The notes under the pieces are model-generated. The model made no database searches. It was given only the letters and a program-made list of their open reading frames with translations, and had not been told where the DNA came from. This document shows positions 1-6,624 of a DNA stretch of 9,674 nucleotides, piece by piece (position 1 is the stretch's first letter; each line of letters opens with the position of its first letter). Source of the DNA: Xanthobacteraceae bacterium (GTDB lineage Bacteria > Pseudomonadota > Alphaproteobacteria > Rhizobiales > Xanthobacteraceae); assembly GCA_030037185.1 (NCBI GenBank), contig JASHRR010000155.1, forward strand, positions 1-9,674, read 5' to 3'. Made by a program: the position numbers and the translations under genes.

Positions 1-566
1 GCCCAAACCCAGCCGTGCTCGGTCTCCTCGAAGATGAAGGTGAAGGCGTCGTCGAATTTTTGGTGGGTGCCGAGCCATACGAATTTGCACTTGCGCAAAT
101 CGAAGTCGGGCCGGAAATGCTCGGCAAACTCGCTGCGGATCTTCGAGTTCAAGCCATCCGCCGCCACCACGAGATCATGCGTCCTGGCGAGGTCGGCAGC
201 GGTCTCGACCTCGCTCTGGAAGTGCAGCGTGACGCCCAGCGCAACCGCCCGCTGCTGCAGGAGGTTAAGCAGCTGCTTGCGCCCGACGCCGCAGAAACCG
301 TGGCCGGTGGAGACGATGCGTTCGCCGCGATAGTGGACGGCGATGTCGTCCCAATACGCGAAATGGTTGCGGATCGCTTGCGCGCTGGCGCAATCATTGG
401 CGGTCAGATTGGCAAGCGTCTCGTCAGACAGGACCACTCCCCAGCCGAAGGTGTCATCGGGACGGTTGCGCTCGAACACAGTGATGTCGTGCGCCGCGTC
501 ACGCAGCTTCATGCTGATTGCGAAATAAAGGCCTGCCGGCCCGCCTCCGACGCATGCAACCTTCAT
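1..566 (-). CDS. FAD-dependent aryl-CoA monooxygenase (salicylyl-CoA 5-hydroxylase / anthraniloyl-CoA monooxygenase type), N-terminal part
   Basis: The frame is open from ATG at 566-564 to the window edge, giving 188 codons of a longer gene. Residues 7-12 read GGGPAG (FAD dinucleotide fold), E32 ends the second strand in VFERN, a GWGVV segment follows, and D137-G138 form the DG motif of group A flavin monooxygenases. The later stretch FIFEETEHGW resembles salicylyl-CoA 5-hydroxylase and the monooxygenase half of 2-aminobenzoyl-CoA monooxygenase/reductase. Those enzymes use NAD(P)H and O2 to hydroxylate (or hydroxylate and reduce) an aromatic CoA thioester in the cytoplasm. Only a weak purine-rich RBS (GGATGG) precedes the start, but the FAD motif begins five residues later, as is usual for this family. 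The C-terminal part, which would separate a stand-alone hydroxylase from the fused anthraniloyl-CoA enzyme, is outside the window, so the substrate is unresolved. Confidence 0.85.
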   Translation of the reverse strand, partial: MKVACVGGGPAGLYFAISMKLRDAAHDITVFERNRPDDTFGWGVVLSDETLANLTANDCASAQAIRNHFAYWDDIAVHYRGERIVSTGHGFCGVGRKQLLNLLQQRAVALGVTLHFQSEVETAADLARTHDLVVAADGLNSKIRSEFAEHFRPDFDLRKCKFVWLGTHQKFDDAFTFIFEETEHGWVW

Positions 567-601
567 GCGATGCCATCCGCCCTGGACTGCGTGAGGTTTT
601 G

Positions 602-630
602 ATCATCTCAGCATCGTCGATATATTTCAA
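602..630 (-). promoter_or_regulatory. Candidate sigma-70 promoter for the FAD monooxygenase
   Basis: Read on the minus strand, TTGAAA (plus 630-625, 5 of 6 to the -35 consensus) is followed after exactly 17 bp by GATGAT (plus 607-602, 4 of 6 to the -10 consensus). Transcription would start near 595 and leave a leader of about 29 nt before the ATG at 566. The region is distinctly AT-rich for this window. The call rests on motif match and position only. Confidence 0.45.
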
Positions 631-631
631 G

Positions 632-645
632 GTTAAATATTCAAC
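632..645. promoter_or_regulatory. AT-rich palindrome, candidate operator upstream of the monooxygenase promoter
   Basis: GTTAAATATTCAAC is a 14 bp palindrome with one mismatched pair (12 of 14 positions symmetric). It abuts the upstream side of the candidate -35 box and is centred roughly 44 bp before the predicted start of transcription. Sites there commonly bind activators that touch polymerase, although a repressor is also possible. No regulator gene lies in the window, so the protein is unknown. Confidence 0.4.
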
Positions 646-870
646 ATTAAAGCTTATGCCCGCAATCGGCTCCCGGCCGTAGTGCAAGACCAACGCCGCG
701 TTGCCGATTGGACCAGCGAACCGCCGGATCGGGGGGACACGACGGCCGGCGGTTTAACCAGGCGCCGCGCCAACTTGATCGCATTGAGCGCGGCTTTTTG
801 AGCTCACCCGCTTGATGGCGACGGCCCGCACCGCACGCGCTCGCGCGGACATCGACGACATTTTGACGCT

Positions 871-908
871 GCCGCAGCGCCGCGATCTTTGCGCGAGGCG
901 CTGACGGC
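871..908 (-). terminator. Hairpin downstream of the cyclase gene, possible terminator without a clear U-tract
   Basis: GCCG plus CAGCGCC (871-881) pairs with GGCGCTG plus CGGC (897-908), interrupted by one bulged A at 904. An inner GCG/CGC pair (882-884 with 892-894) extends the stem, with GA (895-896) unpaired. It begins 43 bp beyond the cyclase stop codon. Neither strand has a strong T run after the stem, so an intrinsic terminator is only suggested. It may instead protect the 3' end of the RNA. Confidence 0.3.
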
Positions 909-950
909 TTTCCATTCCCGGGGTACCATCGCGGCGAGCAAGCGCCAGCG

Positions 951-2003
951 TTATTGGGCCGGCGCGCCGATCGCCACCGGACGAATCGGCGAGCCGGAAT
1001 TTCCCTGGGCGCGCAAGGGCAAGATCATCGTGCAGGACACCCACACCTTGTCGTTGGCAAGCGCCCCAAGGTTGGCGTTCTGAATCTGATAGATGCCGGC
1101 CTGCGTCAGATCGTAGTGGTGGACGGCGAATGGCATGTTCGGCGGCGTGCCGGCCGGCGCGCCCGCCTTGCCGTCGAGGAAGCCGTCGGCCACCGGATCT
1201 GTGAACGGATTGTCGAGCGCGATCAGCACGACCTGCTTCTCCTCGATGTATTTGGCAGCGTCATAAGCGAGACCGGGACCTTTTGTGTAGTAAAACTTCT
1301 CGGTATCGGGGTCTTTCCAGTTGTCGCCCCAGCCGGTGTAGATATAGAGCACGTCGCCGGCCACGAGCCCACGGCTCTCCAGCCCCTGCGCCTTGAGCAT
1401 ACCGTCGATATCCCTGGCAGTGACGGCCTCGCCCGGTTGCATCGCCCTGCCCTTGCCCAGATACGTCTTGGCGTCGAGCAGCACCGCACTGGTGACGATC
1501 GGCGGCACCTTTTCTATCCCGAGCTTTTGCAGCGGCGAGTCCGGCGTAGGCTTGATGTCGGATTGCTTGTAGCCACCATAATATTGCGCCTTAGCCGAGG
1601 GGAACTCGCTCTTGCCGTCCCACGGCTCGGGCAGCACCGCAAAATGCCCAATGGCGTCCATTTGGGTGCCCTGGGCGCCGGGCTCTCCGCTGACTGTCTC
1701 CTCGCCATTGAAGGCATGGACCGTGCCGGGAATGCCGACAGTTGGCCGGTACTTGTCGCGCAGCGGCACGCCGAACGGCGATTGCGGCATGGTGTTGGAA
1801 CGCAGATACGAAAGCTCATAGGACTTTGCCCTCGGGTTGGCGAGCGATTGTGCGCAGCGTTGCCACGTGGCAGGGCCGAGCGTATTGGCCATCCCGATCT
1901 CGTCGCCGGATCCCCACCGCGAAGGATGAGTGGTGTTTTGCGCCTGGGCCGCGCCAACCGTACCCGCAGCGGCAACCGCGCACACAAACCGTGAGAGAAG
2001 CAT
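951..2003 (-). CDS. Exported cyclase-family (kynurenine formamidase-like) putative hydrolase
   Basis: The protein has 350 residues. Start ATG 2003-2001 is chosen over an in-frame start at 2114 because GGAG lies 7 nt upstream and the protein then opens with a signal peptide (residues 1 to about 21, ending GAAQA). Residues 112-120, GTQMDAIGH, correspond to the HxGTHxDxPxH metal-binding motif of the cyclase/KynB family. VHH (294-296) and GIYQIQN (303-309) match its C-terminal signature. Three expected ligands differ: the first His is Ala (110), the second is Gln (114), and the Glu twelve residues after the later His is Gln (308). D116, H120 and H296 remain. GTQ variants are common in a branch of the family with no settled substrate. 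Members usually hydrolyse amides or cyclic esters. It is divergent from the TRAP operon, so both could answer to the same signal. The family assignment is firm; the reaction is unknown. Confidence 0.85.
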   Translation of the reverse strand: MLLSRFVCAVAAAGTVGAAQAQNTTHPSRWGSGDEIGMANTLGPATWQRCAQSLANPRAKSYELSYLRSNTMPQSPFGVPLRDKYRPTVGIPGTVHAFNGEETVSGEPGAQGTQMDAIGHFAVLPEPWDGKSEFPSAKAQYYGGYKQSDIKPTPDSPLQKLGIEKVPPIVTSAVLLDAKTYLGKGRAMQPGEAVTARDIDGMLKAQGLESRGLVAGDVLYIYTGWGDNWKDPDTEKFYYTKGPGLAYDAAKYIEEKQVVLIALDNPFTDPVADGFLDGKAGAPAGTPPNMPFAVHHYDLTQAGIYQIQNANLGALANDKVWVSCTMILPLRAQGNSGSPIRPVAIGAPAQ

Positions 2004-2205
2004 CTTTCGTCTCCATCGTCTTCGCACCTGGGTGCCGATGCGCACGCGCGTTTTCCATTCAAACTCACGCGGCCGCTGATCGGCGGCGGTAAGGCCAGCG
2101 GTCTGCGGCGACATACTGTTTTGCGTGCGCCGGCAGATCTTGTAACCTCGCGCCTAACATATCATGCAATCGCTGACGCAGCTTGGCTCTGATGGGGGTC
2201 GTCGC
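2004..2205. promoter_or_regulatory. Divergent control region between the cyclase and TRAP genes
   Basis: This stretch of about 200 bp separates two genes transcribed away from each other and must hold both promoters. On the plus strand a TATCAT box (2160-2165, 5 of 6 to the -10 consensus) lies 40 bp before the receptor start, but no good -35 box sits at 17 bp. TTGTAA at 2140-2145 gives a spacing of only 14 bp. RBS sites are visible at both ends: GGAG for the cyclase (plus 2014-2011) and a G-rich GGGGGT near 2195 for the receptor. No strong operator palindrome was found by eye. Confidence 0.4.
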
Positions 2206-3168
2206 ATGAAGCCAATTCTTCCAGGTCTATGCGCGTTGCTACTTGCAAATGGCGCCGCAGCGCAGGAAGTGACGCTCAGGGCCGTTACCGCATTTGCCGA
2301 AAACACCACCTACTCGCGGCCGTTCGAGGAATTCATCAACCGGGTCAACGCGGACGGCAAGGGCATCCTGCGGATCAACTATATCGGTGGGCCCAAGGCG
2401 CTGCCGCCATTCGAAATCGGCAATGCGCTCAAGGGCGGCGTCATCGACATCGCCAACGCGGCCGGTGCGTTCTATACCAATCTCATGCCGGAGGCTGATG
2501 CCTGGAAGCTTACTGAGCGGCCGATGGCGGAGTTGCGTCAAAACGGCGGCTATGCCGCCATGGCGGCGATCTACGCACAAAAGCTGAATGCGATCTTTTT
2601 GGCCCGGCTGGTGGACAACAATCCGTTTCACCTCTACGTCAACAAGCCGATTGCCACCCCCGATCTCACCGGCCTCAAGCTTCGCATTACCCCGGTCTAT
2701 CGCGATTTCTTCCAGGCGCTGGGCGCCACCGTCGTGCAGACCGCACCCGGCGAGGTCTACACCGCACTCGAACGCGGCGTCGTCGATGGCTATGGCTGGC
2801 CGATCACCGGCGTGTTCGACCTTGGATGGAACGAGAAAACGAAATATCGGGTGGACCCCGGCTTCTACACCGCCGAAGTATCGGTTCTGGTCAACAAAAG
2901 CGCCTGGGACCGGCTTAACGACGGGCAGAGGAATCTCCTGCGCAAATCGGGCGAGCAGGTTGAAGCGCAAGCCGTGGCAGTGTTTGCCGGGGAGAATGAG
3001 CGGGAAATCACGCGTCAGGCCGCCGCCGGCATCCACACCATTCGCTTCGAAGGCGCCACGGCAAGCGCCTATCTGACCAAGGCCTATCAGGCCGGATGGA
3101 ACGGCATCATCCGGCAGAGCGCGACTGCCGGACCGAGACTCAAGGAACTGTTCGAGAAGGCCCGATAG
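2206..3168 (+). CDS. dctP: TRAP transporter periplasmic substrate-binding protein (DctP family)
   Basis: The product has 320 residues. ATG 2206 is preferred to an in-frame ATG at 2164 because a G-rich RBS lies about 8 nt upstream and the protein then starts with a clean signal peptide (residues 1-19, ending GAAA before QE). The mature protein has the DctP fold signature, including LTGLKLR, where R160 corresponds to the conserved arginine that holds the substrate carboxylate in most TRAP receptors. A VVDGYGWP segment follows in the second lobe. It captures an organic acid in the periplasm and delivers it to the DctQM membrane complex. The stop is 4 bp before the small permease start, so the three genes are clearly one operon. 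Ligand identity cannot be read; the neighbouring decarboxylases and aryl-CoA hydroxylase make an aromatic or related carboxylate a reasonable guess. Confidence 0.92.
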   Translation: MKPILPGLCALLLANGAAAQEVTLRAVTAFAENTTYSRPFEEFINRVNADGKGILRINYIGGPKALPPFEIGNALKGGVIDIANAAGAFYTNLMPEADAWKLTERPMAELRQNGGYAAMAAIYAQKLNAIFLARLVDNNPFHLYVNKPIATPDLTGLKLRITPVYRDFFQALGATVVQTAPGEVYTALERGVVDGYGWPITGVFDLGWNEKTKYRVDPGFYTAEVSVLVNKSAWDRLNDGQRNLLRKSGEQVEAQAVAVFAGENEREITRQAAAGIHTIRFEGATASAYLTKAYQAGWNGIIRQSATAGPRLKELFEKAR

Positions 3169-3172
3169 CGCC

Positions 3173-3706
3173 GTGACTGCATATACCAGCATGCGCGCCC
3201 TGTCGCGGTGGTATGGACGCCTGCTCGACGGCATGCTGAGCGTCGCGGGTGCGCTGCTCCTCGTCATGACGCTGGTGATCGGGGCCGACGTGTTTCTGCG
3301 CAACATCGGGGCCGGTGGAATTCCGCCGAGCAACGAGCTCTCCGAGCAGAGCCTCTACCTCATCACTCTGTTGGCGGCCCCCGCCCTGCTGCGCCAAGGC
3401 CAGCACATCCGCATCGACATCGTCCTCAGGGCGCTGCCGCGGCGCCTCGGCTGGATCATCGAATGGATCGCAGACCTGATCGGCCTTGTGTGCTGCGTGG
3501 TGTTCGTGTGGTATGGGACAAGCGTTGCGGCTGCGAGTTTTTTCGATGGCTCGCTCTCCATCAAGACGCTGGTGTTGCCCGAATGGTGGCTGCTCGCGCC
3601 GATGCCGGTCGCCTTCGCACTGCTGGCGATCGAGTTCGTCTTTCGCATGCACCGACTGGCGTCGGCCGAACGACGGCCGCGCGAGGACGCGGTTTCGGCG
3701 TCCTGA
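3173..3706 (+). CDS. dctQ: TRAP transporter small permease (DctQ family)
   Basis: The product has 177 residues, a normal size for DctQ. GTG 3173 is chosen because AAGG sits about 12 nt upstream inside the end of dctP; the next ATG, at 3191, has no RBS. Four hydrophobic segments are visible at about residues 20-41, 57-73, 95-115 and 136-156, as in the family. Between the first two is NELSEQ (54-59), and after the second comes GQHIRIDIV (76-84), both typical DctQ signatures. The protein forms the membrane complex with DctM and helps couple sodium-driven import to the receptor. Its start lies 4 bp after the dctP stop and dctM begins 21 bp downstream, consistent with translational coupling. The C-terminus is arginine-rich and probably cytoplasmic. 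Confidence 0.9.
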   Translation: MTAYTSMRALSRWYGRLLDGMLSVAGALLLVMTLVIGADVFLRNIGAGGIPPSNELSEQSLYLITLLAAPALLRQGQHIRIDIVLRALPRRLGWIIEWIADLIGLVCCVVFVWYGTSVAAASFFDGSLSIKTLVLPEWWLLAPMPVAFALLAIEFVFRMHRLASAERRPREDAVSAS

Positions 3707-3727
3707 GGGATCGAGAGGCCGCATAAG

Positions 3728-5041
3728 ATGTCATGGCAGATGGCCTCCCTGCTCCTGCTCGGCGGGTCGACGATCCTGCTGCTTATCGGCGTCCCGGTGG
3801 CATTCTCGTTCATTGCCGTCAATCTGATCGGGGCGGTGCTGTTTCTCGGCGGCGACGCCGGCCTGCATCAGCTGCTTCGCAACAGCAGCGCCGCGGTGAT
3901 CAATTTCTCGCTCACTCCGATCCCGCTTTTCGTTTTGATGGGCGAGGTGCTGTTCCACTCCGGACTGGCCGTAAAGGTGATCGATGCGGTCGAGCGCTTG
4001 ATCCGGCAGGTGCCTGGCCGTCTCGCGGTGGTGGCGGTTGTCGCCGGCACGGTGTTCTCGGCTATCTCCGGTTCTACCATCGCCACCACCGCGATGCTCG
4101 GGTCGCTGATGCTGCCGATCATGTTGGCTCGCGGTTATCATCCGACTATGGCGACTGGACCGATCATGGCGATCGGCGCGGTCGACATGTTGATCCCACC
4201 CTCCGCGCTGACGGTGCTGCTCGGCAGCCTGTCGGGAATTTCGATTTCAAAGCTGTTGATCGGCGGCATCGTGCCCGGCCTGATCCTCAGCGCCGCATTC
4301 GTCGTTTATATCATCATCCGGGTCAGAACCGATCCAACCCTGGCACCGGCGGCGCCCCTCGAGAAGCTTGCAGGCTGGGCCAGGTTCGATCCTCTGGTCC
4401 GCTATGTGCTGCCGCTCGCTTCGATCTTCGTCGTGGTGATCGGCGCCATGTCCGGCGGCATCGCCACCCCCACTGAATCCGCCGCACTCGGGGCTCTGGC
4501 GACGATGGCGCTGGCGGCCGTCTATCGTGTGCTTTGCGTCAGCGTCGTGACCAAGTCGCTGCGCGGGACTGCCGGCATCTCCGGAATGATACTATTCATC
4601 ATTCTCGGGGCGACGACATTCTCCCAGATCCTAAGCTTTTCAGGCGCTACCGATGGGATAGTCTCTGCGGTATTCGGCCAGCAGCTTTCGCCCTTTGCGA
4701 TCCTCGCCGGAATGATGCTGCTGTTGATATTTCTCGGCATCTTCGTCGATCAGGTCAGCACGATGCTGATCACGCTGCCGGTGTTCATGCCGATCGTGCA
4801 GCGGCTTGAAATTGATCTCATCTGGTTCGGCGTGCTGTATCTGATCTGCATGCAGCTTGGCCTGCTGCTGCCGCCGCACGGCCTGCTACTGATGACCATG
4901 CGCGGCGTCGCGCCGCCGCAAGTGACGACGGCGGACATTTTCCGTGCGGTTGTGCCTTACATCGCGCTGAGCCTGGTGCTTCTCGTCATGATCATCATGT
5001 TTCCATCCGTCGCCACCTGGTTGCCGGCACTGCTTGGCTGA
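3728..5041 (+). CDS. dctM: TRAP transporter large permease (DctM family)
   Basis: The product has 437 residues, close to the usual 425-440 for DctM. Start ATG 3728 has GAGG about 9 nt upstream. The sequence is hydrophobic throughout, with roughly a dozen membrane segments. Recognisable DctM features are VFSAISGSTIATTAMLG in the first half (pore-loop region, near residues 114-130), the GAVDMLIPPS stretch, GIATPTESAALG in the centre, and QLGLLLPPHG near the C-terminus. It is the sodium-coupled transport subunit in the inner membrane and works with DctQ and the DctP receptor. No frameshift or missing segment is seen, so the TRAP system appears complete and functional. No promoter is visible between the three TRAP genes. 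Confidence 0.93.
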   Translation: MSWQMASLLLLGGSTILLLIGVPVAFSFIAVNLIGAVLFLGGDAGLHQLLRNSSAAVINFSLTPIPLFVLMGEVLFHSGLAVKVIDAVERLIRQVPGRLAVVAVVAGTVFSAISGSTIATTAMLGSLMLPIMLARGYHPTMATGPIMAIGAVDMLIPPSALTVLLGSLSGISISKLLIGGIVPGLILSAAFVVYIIIRVRTDPTLAPAAPLEKLAGWARFDPLVRYVLPLASIFVVVIGAMSGGIATPTESAALGALATMALAAVYRVLCVSVVTKSLRGTAGISGMILFIILGATTFSQILSFSGATDGIVSAVFGQQLSPFAILAGMMLLLIFLGIFVDQVSTMLITLPVFMPIVQRLEIDLIWFGVLYLICMQLGLLLPPHGLLLMTMRGVAPPQVTTADIFRAVVPYIALSLVLLVMIIMFPSVATWLPALLG

Positions 5042-5187
5042 ATTGCCGCGCCAGATGACGCCGGCTCGCGCTGCCTCCCATCTCGCTGGTAGGCGGCAAC
5101 AGCGGTGGCAGCCGCGCTTGCGCCCCAGCACAAGAATTACTGCGCCAGATTGCCGGCTGGCGCGCCCGACCGACCAAGCGATGAGTC

Positions 5188-5244
5188 CGGGCGGTAAAAA
5201 TCCTTCGCTGACCGGTTTGCGGCGGCCAGGAATTTTTCCGCCCG
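5188..5244. repeat. Inverted repeat with 16-nt arms
   Basis: CGGGCGGTAAAAATCC (5188-5203) is nearly the reverse complement of GGAATTTTTCCGCCCG (5229-5244): 14 of 16 positions pair across a 25-nt loop. It lies about 150 bp after the dctM stop. The T run is within the right arm rather than after it, so it is not a textbook terminator. A shorter local hairpin (GGCGG 5221-5225 with CCGCC 5238-5242) competes with the long one. Possible roles are terminator-like RNA end, processing site or protein-binding site. Confidence 0.5.
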
Positions 5245-5314
5245 CGGCGCCGTAAACGCGAAAGCTTTGCGACCGGCAATCAAGGCGCCCCGCTCCGCCC
5301 AACCATGAGGCGAT

Positions 5315-5333
5315 CCAGGCGTGATCATCCTGG
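5315..5333. promoter_or_regulatory. Small dyad with central TGATCA, candidate operator
   Basis: CCAGG (5315-5319) and CCTGG (5329-5333) are exact inverted 5-bp arms around a nine-base centre that contains TGATCA. An A-rich run follows at 5337-5348. The dyad lies about 42 bp upstream of the candidate -35 box for the Bug receptor gene, a position compatible with an activator. Five-base arms are short enough to arise by chance. Confidence 0.22.
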
Positions 5334-5374
5334 CGGAAAACAAAAAAAAGCGGACAAGCCGATCCGATCTGGTG

Positions 5375-5403
5375 TTGCCGCTATTTTGCAGAGCCGGCAT
5401 TAT
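5375..5403 (+). promoter_or_regulatory. Candidate promoter of the Bug receptor gene
   Basis: TTGCCG (5375-5380, 4 of 6 to consensus) and CATTAT (5398-5403, 4 of 6) are separated by exactly 17 bp in an AT-richer patch. Transcription would begin near 5410, giving a leader of about 68 nt that contains the hairpins at 5427-5457. This is a motif match only. Confidence 0.35.
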
Positions 5404-5426
5404 CAAATTCGCGCCGCCACACCCTT

Positions 5427-5457
5427 TGCGGCCCTGCCGCAGGGCTAGACCTGCGGC
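5427..5457 (+). promoter_or_regulatory. Two mutually exclusive leader hairpins before the Bug receptor
   Basis: GCCCTG-CCG-CAGGGC (5431-5445) is a perfect 6-bp hairpin. The same bases can pair downstream instead: TGCCGCAGG (5435-5443) with CCTGCGGCA (5450-5458), 9 perfect pairs around a 6-nt loop. TGCGGC occurs on both sides (5427-5432 and 5452-5457), and each copy is complementary to GCCGCA at 5436-5441. The structure ends about 20 nt before the ATG and 9 nt before the GGAG ribosome site. This could be a translational switch or chance pairing in GC-rich DNA. Confidence 0.35.
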
Positions 5458-5477
5458 AAACGGCCTGGAGCAGGACG

Positions 5478-6497
5478 ATGAGGGCACCCAAGATTGCAAA
5501 GCAGGCTGCCGCGAAAAGGCCGGGGATGTGGGAGCACTGGTGTTTATTGTTGTGCCTGCCGATCGTGCTGGCAGCGATGGCCGATTCGGCCGGGGCGCAG
5601 GGACTTTCAAGCCGGGCTATTACCATTGTCGTTCCCTACTCTCCCGGCACTGGGCCCGACGTGCTCGCACGCAGCATCGCCGAAGAGCTGCAAAAGCGCT
5701 GGAACCAGGCGATCGTGATCGATGATAAACCGGGTGCGACCGGCAACATTGGCACGCAGATCGTGGCCCGCGCAGCGCCCGACGGCCACACATTGCTGAT
5801 GACCAGCAATCCCTTCACCGCCAATGTCAGCCTGTTCAGCAACGTGCCGTATGATCCGATCAAGAGCTTCGCACCGATCATCGGCTTGGGGACCGGTGCA
5901 CTCGCTTTATGCCTTCATCCGTCAGTGCCGGCCAATAATCTCAAAGAATTCATCGCCTATGCCAGGTCGCACCAGGGCGAATTGAATTACGGATCGCCCG
6001 GGATCGGCGGACCGCATCATCTGGCGATGGAACTGCTCAAACAGGTGACGCATATCGACATCAGGCACGTCCCCTACCGCGGTTCCGCTGGCGCCACCCA
6101 GGACATTGTCGGAGGCCATGTGACCGGCGGGTTTCTTTCACTCAGCATTGCCGTGCCGCTGGCGCGGAGCAGTTCATTGCGCATTCTCGGGATCGCCAGC
6201 AAGCAGCGAGTACCAACCGCCCCTGACCTGCCGACACTCGCTGAGCAGGGGATCGACGGCGTCGAGGCGGAGCTTTGGTTCGGCTTGCTGGCACCGGCCG
6301 GAACGCCGCGGGAGATCATCGTGCGCTACAACGATGCGATCAACGAGATTGTGCGTGAGCCGCGCGTGATCGAGCTCGCCGCCAAGCAGGGCATCGAGAT
6401 TCACGGCGGAACGCCGGACCAACTGGCAGAATTCCTCGCACGCGATATCGCAACCTGGGCCAAGGTGGTGAAGGAAGCTGGCATAAGGCCCGAGTGA
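5478..6497 (+). CDS. Tripartite tricarboxylate transporter-type substrate-binding protein (Bug/TctC family)
   Basis: The product has 339 residues with a signal peptide. ATG 5478 has GGAG and AGGA within 7 nt upstream; a later ATG at 5526 (residue 17) would give a shorter, more typical signal sequence and remains possible. Cleavage is likely after AGA at residue 40. The mature protein opens with ITIVVPYSPGTGPDVLAR and continues with DDKPGATGNIG and APDGHTLLM, the defining Bug/TctC motifs that form the carboxylate-binding loops. The family binds carboxylated small molecules in the periplasm. No TctA or TctB membrane subunits are present, so this is an orphan receptor, as is common in Bordetella- and Bradyrhizobium-like genomes. 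It may serve a distant transporter or act as a sensor. It precedes the UbiD gene by 127 bp on the same strand, suggesting that its ligand is related to the decarboxylase substrate. Confidence 0.92.
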   Translation: MRAPKIAKQAAAKRPGMWEHWCLLLCLPIVLAAMADSAGAQGLSSRAITIVVPYSPGTGPDVLARSIAEELQKRWNQAIVIDDKPGATGNIGTQIVARAAPDGHTLLMTSNPFTANVSLFSNVPYDPIKSFAPIIGLGTGALALCLHPSVPANNLKEFIAYARSHQGELNYGSPGIGGPHHLAMELLKQVTHIDIRHVPYRGSAGATQDIVGGHVTGGFLSLSIAVPLARSSSLRILGIASKQRVPTAPDLPTLAEQGIDGVEAELWFGLLAPAGTPREIIVRYNDAINEIVREPRVIELAAKQGIEIHGGTPDQLAEFLARDIATWAKVVKEAGIRPE

Positions 6498-6544
6498 AGG
6501 CACGCTCTAGCCTTTTGCTCGGCGGTTTACCTGAACGCGAGGAC

Positions 6545-6607
6545 GGCGCCAACAAACACAGTCAGCCCCTCCCGGTCGGGCGTTGCGGGTGTTAGTGTTG
6601 CGGCGCC
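6545..6607. repeat. Imperfect inverted repeat just upstream of the UbiD start
   Basis: GGCGCCAACAAACAC (6545-6559) faces GTGTTAGTGTTGCGGCGCC (6589-6607). The GGCGCC ends are exact, and the AACA/AACAC parts pair with small insertions on the right side. A short CCCG/CGGG dyad lies inside (about 6571-6580). It occupies the spacer between the Bug receptor and UbiD and ends 17 bp before the chosen ATG. It could be an operator or an intercistronic RNA structure. The evidence is symmetry only. Confidence 0.3.
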
Positions 6608-6624
6608 CTCCGTGCGGTGAGTCC

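Larger units (their letters stand above)
567..950. other. Non-coding stretch between the cyclase and monooxygenase genes
   Basis: No convincing gene was seen here on either strand. Short open frames (for example one entering from the cyclase in a wrong frame, 1044 to 754 minus) have arginine-rich, low-complexity translations typical of GC-rich shadow frames. The identifiable contents are the monooxygenase promoter and palindrome at 602-645 and a hairpin at 871-908. The gap of about 385 bp suggests that the two minus-strand genes are transcribed separately. Confidence 0.6.
5042..5477. other. Non-coding stretch between the TRAP operon and the Bug receptor gene
   Basis: No gene was recognised in these 436 bp. 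Open frames on both strands give arginine- and alanine-rich translations without family resemblance. The stretch contains a long inverted repeat (5188-5244), a smaller dyad (5315-5333) next to an A-rich run, a plausible promoter (5375-5403) and overlapping hairpins just before the next gene (5427-5457). Its length and the promoter suggest that the downstream genes form a transcription unit separate from the TRAP operon. Confidence 0.6.

Noticed and set aside
15..602. Plus-strand open frame of 195 codons at the left edge
   Set aside because: The opposite strand encodes a textbook FAD monooxygenase N-terminus over the same bases, so this is its antisense shadow.
823..909. Plus-strand short frame starting at ATG 823 and containing DIDDILTLPQRRDL, possible remnant of a regulator
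   Set aside because: Only 28 codons, no RBS and no family that I can name; not enough to call a pseudogene.
954..1994. Plus-strand open frame of 346 codons opposite the cyclase gene
   Set aside because: It mirrors the cyclase gene almost exactly; the minus-strand product has a signal peptide, a good RBS and family motifs, while the plus-strand product has none.
2239..3333. Minus-strand open frame of 364 codons opposite the TRAP receptor
   Set aside because: It lies antisense to a clearly recognised DctP gene and enters dctQ; its translation has no family resemblance. Long antisense frames are expected in GC-rich coding DNA.
5337..5348. A-rich run (plus strand), considered as the U-tract of a minus-strand terminator
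   Set aside because: No minus-strand gene ends here and the adjoining dyad has only five-base arms; a chance A run is simpler.
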